From a virus: a stretch of DNA of 22,436 bases. The stretch covers positions 1 through 22,436 of IMG/VR virus record IMGVR_UViG_3300020129_000129, one strand, 5' to 3'. Under the pieces are notes generated by a model, which did not search any database, was not told the DNA's origin, and saw only the letters and a list, made by a program, of their open reading frames with translations. Positions 1 through 5,832 of the stretch are shown here, piece after piece. The translations under genes and the position numbers were made by a program. The number at the start of each line of letters is the position of its first letter. Position 1 is the stretch's first letter.

Positions 1-83
1 TCGACCTGGTGCCGACACGGTGCCAGCCCGGCCTTTTTGAGGGCGTGCTGGGCGAACTCGCGGATGGAAAGCTGCTTCTGCAT
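1..83 (-). CDS. Partial minus-strand gene at the left edge, unknown function
   Basis: Read on the minus strand, an ATG at 83-81 opens a frame that runs off the window edge after 27 codons; an in-frame TAA lies five codons upstream of the ATG, so this is the first possible start. The peptide begins MQKQLSIREFAQHALKKAGL and has a helical, mildly basic look. No Shine-Dalgarno is obvious. The segment around the start is a near-exact tandem repeat (64-78 and 82-96 match at 14 of 15 bases). I do not recognise the family. It would be transcribed divergently from the rest of the window. The short visible length makes this tentative. Confidence 0.35.
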   Translation of the reverse strand, partial: MQKQLSIREFAQHALKKAGLAPCRHQV

Positions 84-359
84 GGAAAACTGCTTCGCTT
101 ATGAGATGAGCGTCTCATCGTCCCAGATTGAGCCATATCAGGCATTCACCTGAGAGGCAACATTCCCTCGGTCATGGACTTTAGTAACCGCCCCTCCCCG
201 GAAGTAACTTGCGGAGCCTCCCGGCTGGTCGCTTAAGCTAGTTCCCGACATACGACCGTTCCGTGAAGGGCTGCGCAACGCCCAATCTCCGCGCAGCCCT
301 TCCTCCTTTGCTCCACCGCCGCGCGCCGGACATAAAGCGCAGCCGATCGCAAAACCCTC
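84..359. other. Noncoding divergent intergenic region with small dyads
   Basis: No convincing gene is visible here. The stretch separates the minus-strand gene at the left edge from the + strand gene block, so it is where divergent promoters would be expected. It contains a small dyad at 105-119 (GATGAG, three-base spacer, CTCATC) and the larger hairpin at 265-302. I saw no strong pair of -35 and -10 boxes. Longer frames through it have shadow-like Arg/Pro/Ser-rich composition. Confidence 0.4.
265..302. repeat. Perfect 12-bp inverted repeat (hairpin)
   Basis: The arms GAAGGGCTGCGC (265-276) and GCGCAGCCCTTC (291-302) are exact reverse complements with a 14-base loop. There is no run of T on either side, so it is not a standard intrinsic terminator. 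It could be an RNA structure in a leader or a protein-binding site upstream of the first + strand gene. Confidence 0.6.
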
Positions 360-719
360 ATGAGAATTCCTGTGTTTGCCCGCGGATCGAATCCCCGCGT
401 GGACCGTCGAATCACCAAAAAAAGCCTACTGTACGCCGAAACCCAAGTCCTAGAAGGACTTGCGGACTGGGTGGATCCCTGCGATCCTCAGAGAGGCATC
501 ATCGCCCGAGAGTATCTCCCCTCTGGAAAGGCTCTCGTCCCAGATCCGGGCGCCGTCGAGAACCTGGCGCTGCCGCGGGTGGAATTGCCAGGTGTGAAGT
601 ATGTCCCTCCCGCCACTGATTCCCGGCCGCGGATTTCTACCGTCCGCGAAGGTTGGGACTGGTCCCTCGAAACGCTTCCCCCGCTCGATCGCGCGATCGA
701 GTCCGCCATCTCGGCCTGA
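360..719 (+). CDS. Hypothetical protein, 119 aa
   Basis: An open frame from ATG 360 to TGA 717-719. The middle section, with stretches such as YAETQVLEGLADWVDP and LPRVELPGVKYVPP, reads like a real soluble protein rather than a shadow, and codon third positions are GC-rich as in the rest of the window. No ribosome-binding site is clear before the ATG. No motif, signal peptide or membrane span is visible and I do not recognise the family. It is the first + strand gene of the block and is followed at once by other small unknown genes. Function unknown; moderately sure it is a gene. Confidence 0.5.
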   Translation: MRIPVFARGSNPRVDRRITKKSLLYAETQVLEGLADWVDPCDPQRGIIAREYLPSGKALVPDPGAVENLALPRVELPGVKYVPPATDSRPRISTVREGWDWSLETLPPLDRAIESAISA

Positions 720-738
720 AGTCCGAGCCCGCACATGC

Positions 739-984
739 GTGCCTTTCGACGAAACCTACTTCGAGATCGTGCAGCGAGTGATGCGCGAAGCCTACGAAGT
801 GGAAGAACTGCGCCGAGCCGTCGGCCCCTGGTCGTTTCGGGTGGATTCGATCCGGGCGTCTTCTGGTGGGAAGGATCTCTCGGAGACGATGACGCTGCTG
901 CTGGCGTTGATTGTCTTTGACGGCTACGAGCTGTTCCCCGCAAACCATGACCTTCCCGGATCCGCGGCGAATCGGAACCTATAA
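739..984 (+). CDS. Hypothetical protein, 81 aa
   Basis: The frame is open from 601, but only the part after about 739 looks like protein (FDETYFEIVQRVMREAYEVEELRRA, split here as FDETYFEIVQRVMREAYE then VEELRRA). I therefore place the start at GTG 739, twenty bases after the previous gene's stop. The upstream part overlaps that gene and is Arg/Pro/Ser-rich like a shadow. The protein is mostly helical with a hydrophobic run near residues 50-60 (MTLLLALIVF) and ends at TGA 982-984, overlapping the next gene by 38 bases. No family recognised. The start is uncertain. Confidence 0.45.
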   Translation: MPFDETYFEIVQRVMREAYEVEELRRAVGPWSFRVDSIRASSGGKDLSETMTLLLALIVFDGYELFPANHDLPGSAANRNL

Positions 985-1222
985 CCAGATCGATCGCTCA
1001 CGCCAATACACACGGGCCGACGGGCCGGAGCTCTTGCGCTCGCTCAATGAAGCCTGGTCGAAGATCCGGACCTGCGAGCGCGAGCTGACCAAGCGCGATA
1101 CGGCGATCGCCGAGCTGCGCGAGAAGCTGAAGAAGTCGCAAATCGTGAATGTGGCACTGACCTCGATCATCACCGCGCTGGCGGTCAAAGGGCTGGAATT
1201 TCTAATCAAGGCGCTGCCGTGA
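947..1222 (+). CDS. Small coiled-coil protein with C-terminal membrane span
   Basis: I prefer ATG 947 (MTFPDPRRIGTYNQIDRSRQ) over an in-frame upstream start at 911, which would add a low-quality extension inside the previous gene; this gives 91 aa. The centre is a charged heptad-like helix rich in Glu, Lys and Arg (RELTKRDTAIAELREKLKK). It is followed by a hydrophobic C-terminal segment (IVNVALTSIITALAVKGLEF) that could be one membrane span. It overlaps the neighbours at both ends (38 bases upstream, GTGA junction downstream), so it is part of a compact operon. The layout resembles small phage membrane accessory proteins such as holin-like or spanin-like products, but nothing specific supports a lysis role. 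Confidence 0.6.
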   Translation: MTFPDPRRIGTYNQIDRSRQYTRADGPELLRSLNEAWSKIRTCERELTKRDTAIAELREKLKKSQIVNVALTSIITALAVKGLEFLIKALP

Positions 1223-1404
1223 ACCTGCTCCAGTACGAACGCGAGAAATTGAAGCTGGCCCGCCAGGCCGAACTCGAGATGCTCAAGCGCCTGATGACGA
1301 AACGAAATCGCGACTACGCCGAGATGGCGAGTGGCTTCTGGCTGGGACTCTGGGCGCGCACCCGGAGCAGCCTGCGGGGAAAACCCCGGAAGGCAGCGGC
1401 GTAG
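1219..1404 (+). CDS. Hypothetical basic protein, 61 aa
   Basis: It starts with GTG at 1219, which overlaps the stop of the preceding gene in a GTGA junction typical of translational coupling. The sequence opens MNLLQYEREKLKLARQAELE, a strongly charged helix, then has an aromatic stretch (GFWLGLWART) and a very basic C-terminal tail (SLRGKPRKAAA). It is likely an amphipathic, possibly membrane-associated peptide. The TAG stop is directly followed by the ATG of the next small gene. Family not recognised. Confidence 0.55.
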   Translation: MNLLQYEREKLKLARQAELEMLKRLMTKRNRDYAEMASGFWLGLWARTRSSLRGKPRKAAA

Positions 1405-1497
1405 ATGGCAGTCTCAGCCGATTGGGTGCAGGGCTTCTGTTGGGGAGTGGTCGTGACTGGCTGCGTGTGCTTGGTGGTCCTGGCACTACTCTACTGA
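1405..1497 (+). CDS. 30-aa single-span membrane peptide
   Basis: ATG 1405 sits directly after the TAG of the previous gene, and the frame ends at TGA 1495-1497. After MAVSADWVQGFCWG the peptide is a continuous hydrophobic run (VVVTGCVCLVVLALLY), long enough for one membrane span. It contains three cysteines. Its direct abutment to the upstream gene supports translation by re-initiation. It is one of three tiny single-span proteins in the window (see 3249 and 17451). Function unknown. Confidence 0.5.
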   Translation: MAVSADWVQGFCWGVVVTGCVCLVVLALLY

Positions 1498-1510
1498 GAA
1501 AACGAATTTT

Positions 1511-1558
1511 CGCGGAAGTCCAATAGATCCGCGTGCAACCATATGTCCTACGGTTGCA
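1511..1558. promoter_or_regulatory. Two abutting inverted repeats before the integrase
   Basis: The first dyad is CGCGGA (1511-1516) with TCCGCG (1528-1533); the second is TGCAACC (1534-1540) with GGTTGCA (1552-1558). Each has an 11-base spacer, and the second begins at the base after the first ends. The pair lies in the only gap between the small-gene block and the recombinase gene. By position it could be a phage attachment site, an operator for the recombinase, or, since a T-run follows at 1570-1575, a weak terminator. The sequence alone cannot decide. Confidence 0.4.
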
Positions 1559-1581
1559 AAACTTGATTGTTTTTTGATTCG

Positions 1582-2166
1582 ATGCAGGCGCTGAAACGCG
1601 AAGAGCTGGCGAAATTTTTGGAAGCCTGCAGAGAGCAGAGCGAGCAGACCTGGTTGATGGCTCTACTCGCAGTGAATCACGGATTGCGCGTCGGAGAGCT
1701 CTGCGGACGCTGGGCCGTGCGCAAGGTTAAAGGCAATAAGGAGAAGTACTTCCACCGCGGGATCCTGGCGCGCGAAGTGCGGAACGGACTGATCACGATT
1801 CGCCGTCTGAAAGGCTCGGAGATCACCACGCAGCCGCTGGTCGCACACGAAAATCCTCTGTTCGATGAGCGCCGCGCAGTCGAAAAACTGGTTTTGAAAA
1901 CACGCCCAAATGACCCGCTTTTCAAGCTCAATCGAACAACCGCCTGGCGCCATCTGCAGGCCGCAGGACGCGCCGCCGGCGTAAAACTTTCCGCCGCGCA
2001 TATTCGCGGAATGAAACACACGCTCGGCACGCTAGCTGCTGAAAATACAGCACCTAAGGAGCTGCAGATCCAGATGGGGCACAAGGATGGAAAGAACACC
2101 CTGCGCTACTACGACACGACTCCTGAGCAGGCGGCAGAGGCCGTCAAACGCGCGCTGGCGCTTTGA
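1582..2166 (+). CDS. int: Tyrosine recombinase (phage integrase), catalytic domain only
   Basis: This is a site-specific recombinase of the phage integrase family, about 194 aa. It carries the first catalytic Arg in NHGLRVGEL, a beta-hairpin Lys in RRLKGSEITTQPL, the GH motif in QIQMGHKD and the nucleophile Tyr in NTLRYYDTT. Box II is odd: where the family has HxLRH, this protein has RGMKH, so the usual His and second Arg are Arg and Lys. It lacks the N-terminal core-binding and arm-binding domains found in most 300-400 aa integrases and is nearer in length to FimB-type recombinases. An in-frame TTG at 1567 is possible, but ATG 1582 is preferred; neither has a clear ribosome-binding site, and a TGA at 1564 bars any longer N-terminus. 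The family call is firm, activity is uncertain. Confidence 0.8.
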   Translation: MQALKREELAKFLEACREQSEQTWLMALLAVNHGLRVGELCGRWAVRKVKGNKEKYFHRGILAREVRNGLITIRRLKGSEITTQPLVAHENPLFDERRAVEKLVLKTRPNDPLFKLNRTTAWRHLQAAGRAAGVKLSAAHIRGMKHTLGTLAAENTAPKELQIQMGHKDGKNTLRYYDTTPEQAAEAVKRALAL

Positions 2167-2186
2167 ATTTTTGAATTAATTTTTGA

Positions 2187-2597
2187 ATGCCACGCGGTGG
2201 ACGACGAGAAGGCGCAGGACGGAAGAAGCAGACCAGGGCGACGGATGCAGGTGTAGCCGAGAAAGTGCTGGCGAAAGCGCATGCCGAGCAGACCTGGTTG
2301 TCACTGATCCAGCTGGAGAAGAACCGGCTCGGCATCGCGGCAGACGGGAAGCTGAAAGAAACCAAGAAATCAGAGCCTAGCGATGAGGACGAGGAGGGAG
2401 TCATCGACGGTCCCGACTATCAGGGCAGATTTTCCATCATCCCGCTGGTGAATCTGTTCAAGTACCTCGAGGATCGCGCTTATGGCCCCTGCAAACAGAA
2501 GCTAGAACTCAATGGGAAGCTCGAATTTGATCTCGCCGCTCGACGCGACCGTGTTCGCGAACTTCTCTCCCGGTTGGCTGGAGGGACTAAGCGCTGA
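2187..2597 (+). CDS. terS: Terminase small subunit-like protein
   Basis: The protein (136 aa) opens MPRGGRREGAGRKKQTRATD. The GGxRxGAGRKK start is common in phage terminase small subunits and related DNA-binding proteins. Small terminases recognise phage DNA and hand it to the large subunit for packaging. The middle is acidic (PSDEDEEG) and the end is basic and helical (RRDRVRELLSRLAGGTKR). The gene sits just upstream of the large terminase and overlaps it by 86 bases, the classical position. The upstream gap is a 20-base AT-rich stretch with repeated TTTGAA and no obvious ribosome-binding site. The identification rests on the N-terminal motif and gene order. Confidence 0.65.
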   Translation: MPRGGRREGAGRKKQTRATDAGVAEKVLAKAHAEQTWLSLIQLEKNRLGIAADGKLKETKKSEPSDEDEEGVIDGPDYQGRFSIIPLVNLFKYLEDRAYGPCKQKLELNGKLEFDLAARRDRVRELLSRLAGGTKR

Positions 2598-3261
2598 AGA
2601 TCTCGAGGCGCTCGAACGCGAACTCGAGGAAGCTGTCGGCTTTGCCGCACAGAAGGAACAAAGTGAGCAGCTGGATCTCGATGCGAAATGCGCCGCCGAT
2701 GCTCTGTTCTGGCTGCAGAACCTCACCGCTACCGAGAATCCCAAGCACCAGGAGCAAGGCCTTCCCTACAAAGCCCCATTCCCGCGCAAAAGTTATTTCG
2801 CTCCGCTGTTTGAAGAATTCCGGCGAGCTCGTCGGCTGTTCATCCCGAAGACGCGCGAGATGCTCACCAGCTGGTGCGTGATGGGCGACTCGACGCACAG
2901 AGCACAGTGGGAGCGCTGGTTCGTCGTGGTGCAGACCGACGCAGAGAAGAAAGCCGAAGAGTTGATCGGCTACGCGCGCGCCCTCTACGACAATCAGCCG
3001 GACTGGATGAAGAAGCTGCATCCGCTGAGCGGACAGCCCTCGCAGACCAAGATTGAATGGCAAGCCGGCGGGCGATTGCTCGCGATCCCTGCCGGCGTCA
3101 ACAAGATTCGTTTGTATCACCCGACTCGCTACGTGATGGACGAAGCCGCATTCCTGCCGGAAGCAGAAGCCTGCTACAACGCCGCGGCGCCGGTGGCGCA
3201 GCAGATCATCGCGATCTCTTCGGCCGGACCTGGATGGTTTGGCGATCAATGCGCCAAGTGA
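2512..3261 (+). CDS. terL: Terminase large subunit, N-terminal ATPase part (split gene)
   Basis: This 249-aa protein is the motor ATPase half of a large terminase, which powers DNA packaging into the procapsid. The adenine/Walker A region is the degenerate form seen in many phage terminases (FIPKTREMLTSW, residues 110-121). Walker B is RYVMDEAAF (206-214), with the catalytic Glu following the Asp, and the coupling motif is ISSAGPGWF (235-243). The frame then stops at TGA 3259-3261, right where the nuclease domain should begin; that domain is encoded at 6479-7420. The start at ATG 2512 overlaps the small subunit gene by 86 bases; no better start is seen downstream. A membrane peptide gene begins 13 bases before this stop. 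The ATPase call is confident; whether it works as a separate chain is inference. Confidence 0.85.
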   Translation: MGSSNLISPLDATVFANFSPGWLEGLSAEDLEALERELEEAVGFAAQKEQSEQLDLDAKCAADALFWLQNLTATENPKHQEQGLPYKAPFPRKSYFAPLFEEFRRARRLFIPKTREMLTSWCVMGDSTHRAQWERWFVVVQTDAEKKAEELIGYARALYDNQPDWMKKLHPLSGQPSQTKIEWQAGGRLLAIPAGVNKIRLYHPTRYVMDEAAFLPEAEACYNAAAPVAQQIIAISSAGPGWFGDQCAK

Positions 3262-3392
3262 AGGTCACCGCCGCAGTGCTGTTTGTGATGGCGCTCATCG
3301 GGTTTCAGTGCTGGTGGGTCAGATACAAATACCAGGACTGCAAAAGAGTCGGGCACTCAACTCTTTACTGCGTCCTCGATCTTGGAAAATGA
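3249..3392 (+). CDS. 47-aa single-span membrane peptide
   Basis: ATG 3249 lies inside the last codons of the terminase ATPase part, and the frame closes at TGA 3390-3392. The peptide begins MRQVKVTAAVLFVMALIGFQ and has one N-terminal hydrophobic segment followed by a polar, Cys-containing tail (YKYQDCKRVGHSTLYC). This could be an uncleaved signal anchor. The 13-base overlap upstream and the ATGA overlap with the methyltransferase downstream place it firmly in the operon. It is the first gene of the block that separates the two terminase halves. Function unknown. Confidence 0.55.
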   Translation: MRQVKVTAAVLFVMALIGFQCWWVRYKYQDCKRVGHSTLYCVLDLGK

Positions 3393-3895
3393 ACACACTT
3401 CCAGTCACCTTCGACGGCCGGCGCGCAGTTCCCTCCCCTGAAGTCACGCGCGTGATGCTCGAGCTACTCGAGCTGACCAAGCTCGACAAGGTGCTCGAGA
3501 TCGGAACCGGATCCGGCTATCAGACCAGCGAGCTGGCGAAATCCGGAGCTGAACTGCATTCGATCGAGCTCGAGCCGTGGGTGGATCCAACCAAGATCAC
3601 CGGCGAATGCGTGTTCTTACATGCCGGCAACGGCGTGACCGGGCTCTACAGCGAAGCGCCGTTCACCGCGATCGTTGCAACCTGTGGCGTCGAGCAGATT
3701 CCCTCCGCCTGGCGCGCGCAACTCACCGAAGGCGGACGCCTGGTCGCACCAGTCGGAGATAGCACCGTGCAGCGCCTGACCAAGTTCGTGAAGCATGATG
3801 GCTCGCTGGTCCCGGTGCGGATCGGCGCCTACGTGCGCTTCCAGATGCTCAGGGAGCCCGAAATTCGCAAGCCGGTGAAGCCGGTCTATGCCTAA
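3389..3895 (+). CDS. PCMT-like SAM-dependent methyltransferase
   Basis: The 168-aa product has the SAM-binding motif I (VLEIGTGSGYQT, residues 35-46). It also has the C-terminal strand pattern of protein-L-isoaspartate O-methyltransferases (IVATCGVEQIPSAW, then QLTEGGRLVAPVG). PCMT enzymes methylate damaged aspartyl residues. This protein is shorter than the usual ~210 aa and its N-terminal active-site loop (LPVTFDGRRAVPSPEV) only loosely matches the family, so the substrate may differ. It starts at ATG 3389 through an ATGA overlap with the membrane peptide and overlaps the next gene by 8 bases. The Rossmann methyltransferase fold is confident; the PCMT reaction is inference from family resemblance. 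Confidence 0.75.
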   Translation: MNTLPVTFDGRRAVPSPEVTRVMLELLELTKLDKVLEIGTGSGYQTSELAKSGAELHSIELEPWVDPTKITGECVFLHAGNGVTGLYSEAPFTAIVATCGVEQIPSAWRAQLTEGGRLVAPVGDSTVQRLTKFVKHDGSLVPVRIGAYVRFQMLREPEIRKPVKPVYA

Positions 3896-4109
3896 AGTCT
3901 CCGCCGCTTCGGTTGATTACACCGAGCTGCCTGGCGCCCAGAAAGACGCGGACTGCTCGCACGTGGAAGTCAAAGGCGGAGTCTCGAATCAGCTGGGCTG
4001 CTGCAACGACTTCGAGTACGTACCAGGCAAGCCGAAAGAGTTCCGCTGCGGGACGTGTGAGTACGTCGTGATCCAGAACGTAAAGCCCGACAATTTCTAT
4101 GGCGCGTGA
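3888..4109 (+). CDS. Small Cys-rich protein with C-terminal FYG tail
   Basis: The product is 73 aa, starting at ATG 3888 inside the end of the methyltransferase gene. It has five cysteines (23, 38, 39, 54, 57) ending in a CGTC pair, which suggests a small zinc-ribbon or zinc-knuckle fold. The last residues are KPDNFYGA. The FYG tail recurs at the ends of the two disordered proteins encoded at 4864-5268 and 5273-5803, so it may be a shared docking or sorting signal. The gene overlaps the next by 11 bases. I do not recognise a named family; the zinc binding is inferred from the cysteine spacing. Confidence 0.6.
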   Translation: MPKVSAASVDYTELPGAQKDADCSHVEVKGGVSNQLGCCNDFEYVPGKPKEFRCGTCEYVVIQNVKPDNFYGA

Positions 4110-4326
4110 TCTAGTGCTCGTGCTCTGGCTTTTTGTTGATGTGCTCTGGAGCGCATTTCTCTTCGGCGGGTGCGCGTGGCTGGTGTTTTGGCATGACCAT
4201 TCGCCTTGGTGGTTTCTTCTGGCGATCTTTCTCAGCCCCGCTCTAGGTGGCGGCAAGCTGTACCGCGCCCTCGCAAAGCGTTGCGGTCTGGGAGAAGGCG
4301 AACTAGGAAAAGATGATGGCGCGTAA
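4099..4326 (+). CDS. Two-span small membrane protein
   Basis: A 75-aa protein starting at ATG 4099. Two hydrophobic segments are visible: LVLVLWLFVDVLWSAFLFGG (about residues 5-24) and WWFLLAIFLSPALGGG (about 37-52), separated by a short His/Asp loop (FWHDHSP). The C-terminus is polar (YRALAKRCGLGEGELGKDD) and likely cytoplasmic. The size and two-span layout resemble holins, but the same shape occurs in many unrelated phage membrane proteins and no lysis enzyme is encoded nearby. It overlaps both neighbours (11 and 14 bases). Function unknown. Confidence 0.6.
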   Translation: MARDLVLVLWLFVDVLWSAFLFGGCAWLVFWHDHSPWWFLLAIFLSPALGGGKLYRALAKRCGLGEGELGKDDGA

Positions 4327-4852
4327 AGGCTTCATCGTCGCTCATGGCGAGACTTTGATGGACCGGGAAGGACGAGTGCACGGCCGGCTCGATCCGCCGC
4401 TCACGCTCAAAGGCAAGCTGACCGCGAAACGCGCCGCCCGTCAGCTGAAAGGCAAGCCGATCGAGCGCATCTACTCTTCGCCGCGGCAGCGCGCACGTCA
4501 GACCGCCAGCATCCTTGCGGACACGCTCCAGGTGCCGATCGAAGTTCGCGGCGAACTCGTTCCGTGGGATCTCGGACGCATGTCCGGCGCGAAAGCTTCA
4601 ACCATTACGCCGATCGTCGATTTCTTCTCTTCGCGCCCGGAGCGCGTGGTGCCGAGCGGCGAATCGAAGGCTGACGTTCTCAAGCGCTATCGCAAGTTCG
4701 TCTCCGAGCTGAAGCGCGGCAAAGGCATGTTTGTGATCGCCGGCCATTCTCAGCACACGCTCGGCTTCGACTATGCCGCCAAGGGCGGCGATCTCTCGAA
4801 AGTCAAAATGATCGGCGGGCAGGCGGGAGAAGTGAAACCCGTCACCGTCTGA
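4313..4852 (+). CDS. Histidine phosphatase superfamily protein, RHG motif changed to AHG
   Basis: This 179-aa protein matches the phosphoglycerate mutase/histidine phosphatase superfamily. The catalytic region is FIVAHGETLMDREGRVHGRL, followed by the typical PLTLKGKLTAKRAARQL and IYSSPRQRARQTASIL segments, a GES element (residues about 117-119) and a C-terminal GHSQ with the second active-site His. The first Arg of the family's RHG motif, a phosphate ligand, is Ala here; the nucleophile His is kept. Members dephosphorylate small molecules or proteins. The loss of the Arg suggests altered or weak activity. It overlaps the previous gene by 14 bases and ends 11 bases before the next. Family call firm, substrate unknown. 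Confidence 0.8.
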   Translation: MMARKGFIVAHGETLMDREGRVHGRLDPPLTLKGKLTAKRAARQLKGKPIERIYSSPRQRARQTASILADTLQVPIEVRGELVPWDLGRMSGAKASTITPIVDFFSSRPERVVPSGESKADVLKRYRKFVSELKRGKGMFVIAGHSQHTLGFDYAAKGGDLSKVKMIGGQAGEVKPVTV

Positions 4853-4863
4853 AAGGCAACACC

Positions 4864-5268
4864 ATGAAAAAAGTAAAAGGAATGCCGATCACCGGCGCCA
4901 AGCCGCAGTACTCAAAGAAAGCTCCGCTGGTGCCCGACGCGAAGGACACGTCCGCGCAAGCGCAGATCATGATCGGCGAAGCCCCGTCGCCCTTTAAGAA
5001 CAAGATGCAGACGGGAGAGATGCCGGCGCCTTCAGGAGCATCAGGCGGTGTCTCGACGATGGAGCCGAAGATCCAGTCCGGCCTGAAGCGATCGACGCCT
5101 GGCGCGCGCGCATTGCCCTCCGGGCAGCCCGTCGGACAGCGCAAGCCGATCAACCAGTCCGGCCAGATGGACGGCCGCATGGGAACACGCTTCGCGCGCA
5201 AGGTCGGCGGCGCGGATCTGAAGACCAAGTACACACCAAAGCGCAACGCCAATTTCTACGGGGAGTAA
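4864..5268 (+). CDS. Disordered basic protein with C-terminal FYGE tail
   Basis: The 134-aa product is rich in Lys, Gly, Pro, Gln, Ser and Ala with few hydrophobic residues, so it is probably disordered. It opens MKKVKGMPITGAKPQYSKKA and ends KYTPKRNANFYGE. A ribosome-binding site (AAAGG) precedes ATG 4864 by about eight bases. The C-terminal NFYG tail is shared with the Cys-rich protein upstream, and a close variant ends the next protein. Such low-complexity basic proteins in phage operons are sometimes internal virion or DNA-binding components, but nothing here proves that. Its sister gene follows after four bases. Confidence 0.65.
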   Translation: MKKVKGMPITGAKPQYSKKAPLVPDAKDTSAQAQIMIGEAPSPFKNKMQTGEMPAPSGASGGVSTMEPKIQSGLKRSTPGARALPSGQPVGQRKPINQSGQMDGRMGTRFARKVGGADLKTKYTPKRNANFYGE

Positions 5269-5272
5269 GACC

Positions 5273-5803
5273 ATGAAACGCACTCAGCAGGGCGTGCCTG
5301 CAGCCGAAACCGGCCGCGTCGCGGGCGACTATTCCGGATCGCGGAACTACAACAAGATGCCGACCAAAAGCGGCGGCAACTCGACCACCAACGAAGCTCG
5401 CCGCGGAGCTGGCCAGATCGCACCGCGTCCGCAGAGTTCCAAACAGCCACTGCTGAGCGCGAGCGCCGCTACGGCGTCCGCGCAGGCAGGCATCGCGCGC
5501 GTCAAAGGCGCGGGTTCTTCCCCAACGGGAACCGGCGGATCCGCCGGCAGCTTCACGCCCGTGCAGAACAACGCCAACGCGAACCAGCACGGCACCGCGA
5601 TGCCCTATGGCGGCAAGGGCACGCCACCGGCACAGCGCGGCGGTCCCGCAGGCCTGCGCGCCGGCGGACGCAATCAGACCTGGCCGAACGGAGCGATGTA
5701 CACCGACGGCACCAAGGCAGACGGCGCCCGCGGCCGCGGCGGCGAGTTGCAGAAGCCGAAGCGGAAAGGCAAAGGTGCAGCTTTTTACGGCGAGTACTCC
5801 TAA
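5273..5803 (+). CDS. Low-complexity Gly/Ala/Gln-rich protein with FYGE tail
   Basis: The 176-aa protein starts at ATG 5273 behind a strong ribosome-binding site (GGGGAG). It is dominated by Gly, Ala, Ser, Thr, Gln and Asn with scattered Arg and Lys, has almost no predicted core, and ends KRKGKGAAFYGEYS. The FYGE motif near the C-terminus matches the tails of the two other proteins in this block, although two residues follow it here. Composition and tail make it a relative or functional partner of the protein at 4864-5268. No enzymatic motif is visible. Likely roles are structural or nucleic-acid binding; this is inference. Confidence 0.65.
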   Translation: MKRTQQGVPAAETGRVAGDYSGSRNYNKMPTKSGGNSTTNEARRGAGQIAPRPQSSKQPLLSASAATASAQAGIARVKGAGSSPTGTGGSAGSFTPVQNNANANQHGTAMPYGGKGTPPAQRGGPAGLRAGGRNQTWPNGAMYTDGTKADGARGRGGELQKPKRKGKGAAFYGEYS

Positions 5804-5832
5804 AGCGGCCGCTCGATTGCTCAAACCAGAGC

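Noticed and set aside
265-316. Intrinsic terminator
   Set aside because: The stem is strong but no T-tract follows on either strand and no gene ends just upstream.
372-400. tRNA T-arm-like segment (ATCGAATCC between GC-rich arms)
   Set aside because: No acceptor, D or anticodon arms can be drawn around it, and it lies inside the 119-aa gene.
263-619. Overlapping + strand frame of 118 codons
   Set aside because: Its composition (Arg/Pro/Ser-rich) is that of a shadow and it competes with the better frame at 360-719.
3241-3261. Split intein at the TerL break (DQC followed by a short tail)
   Set aside because: A Cys is present at the break, but only two residues follow before the stop and no intein blocks A, B, F or G are seen on either side.
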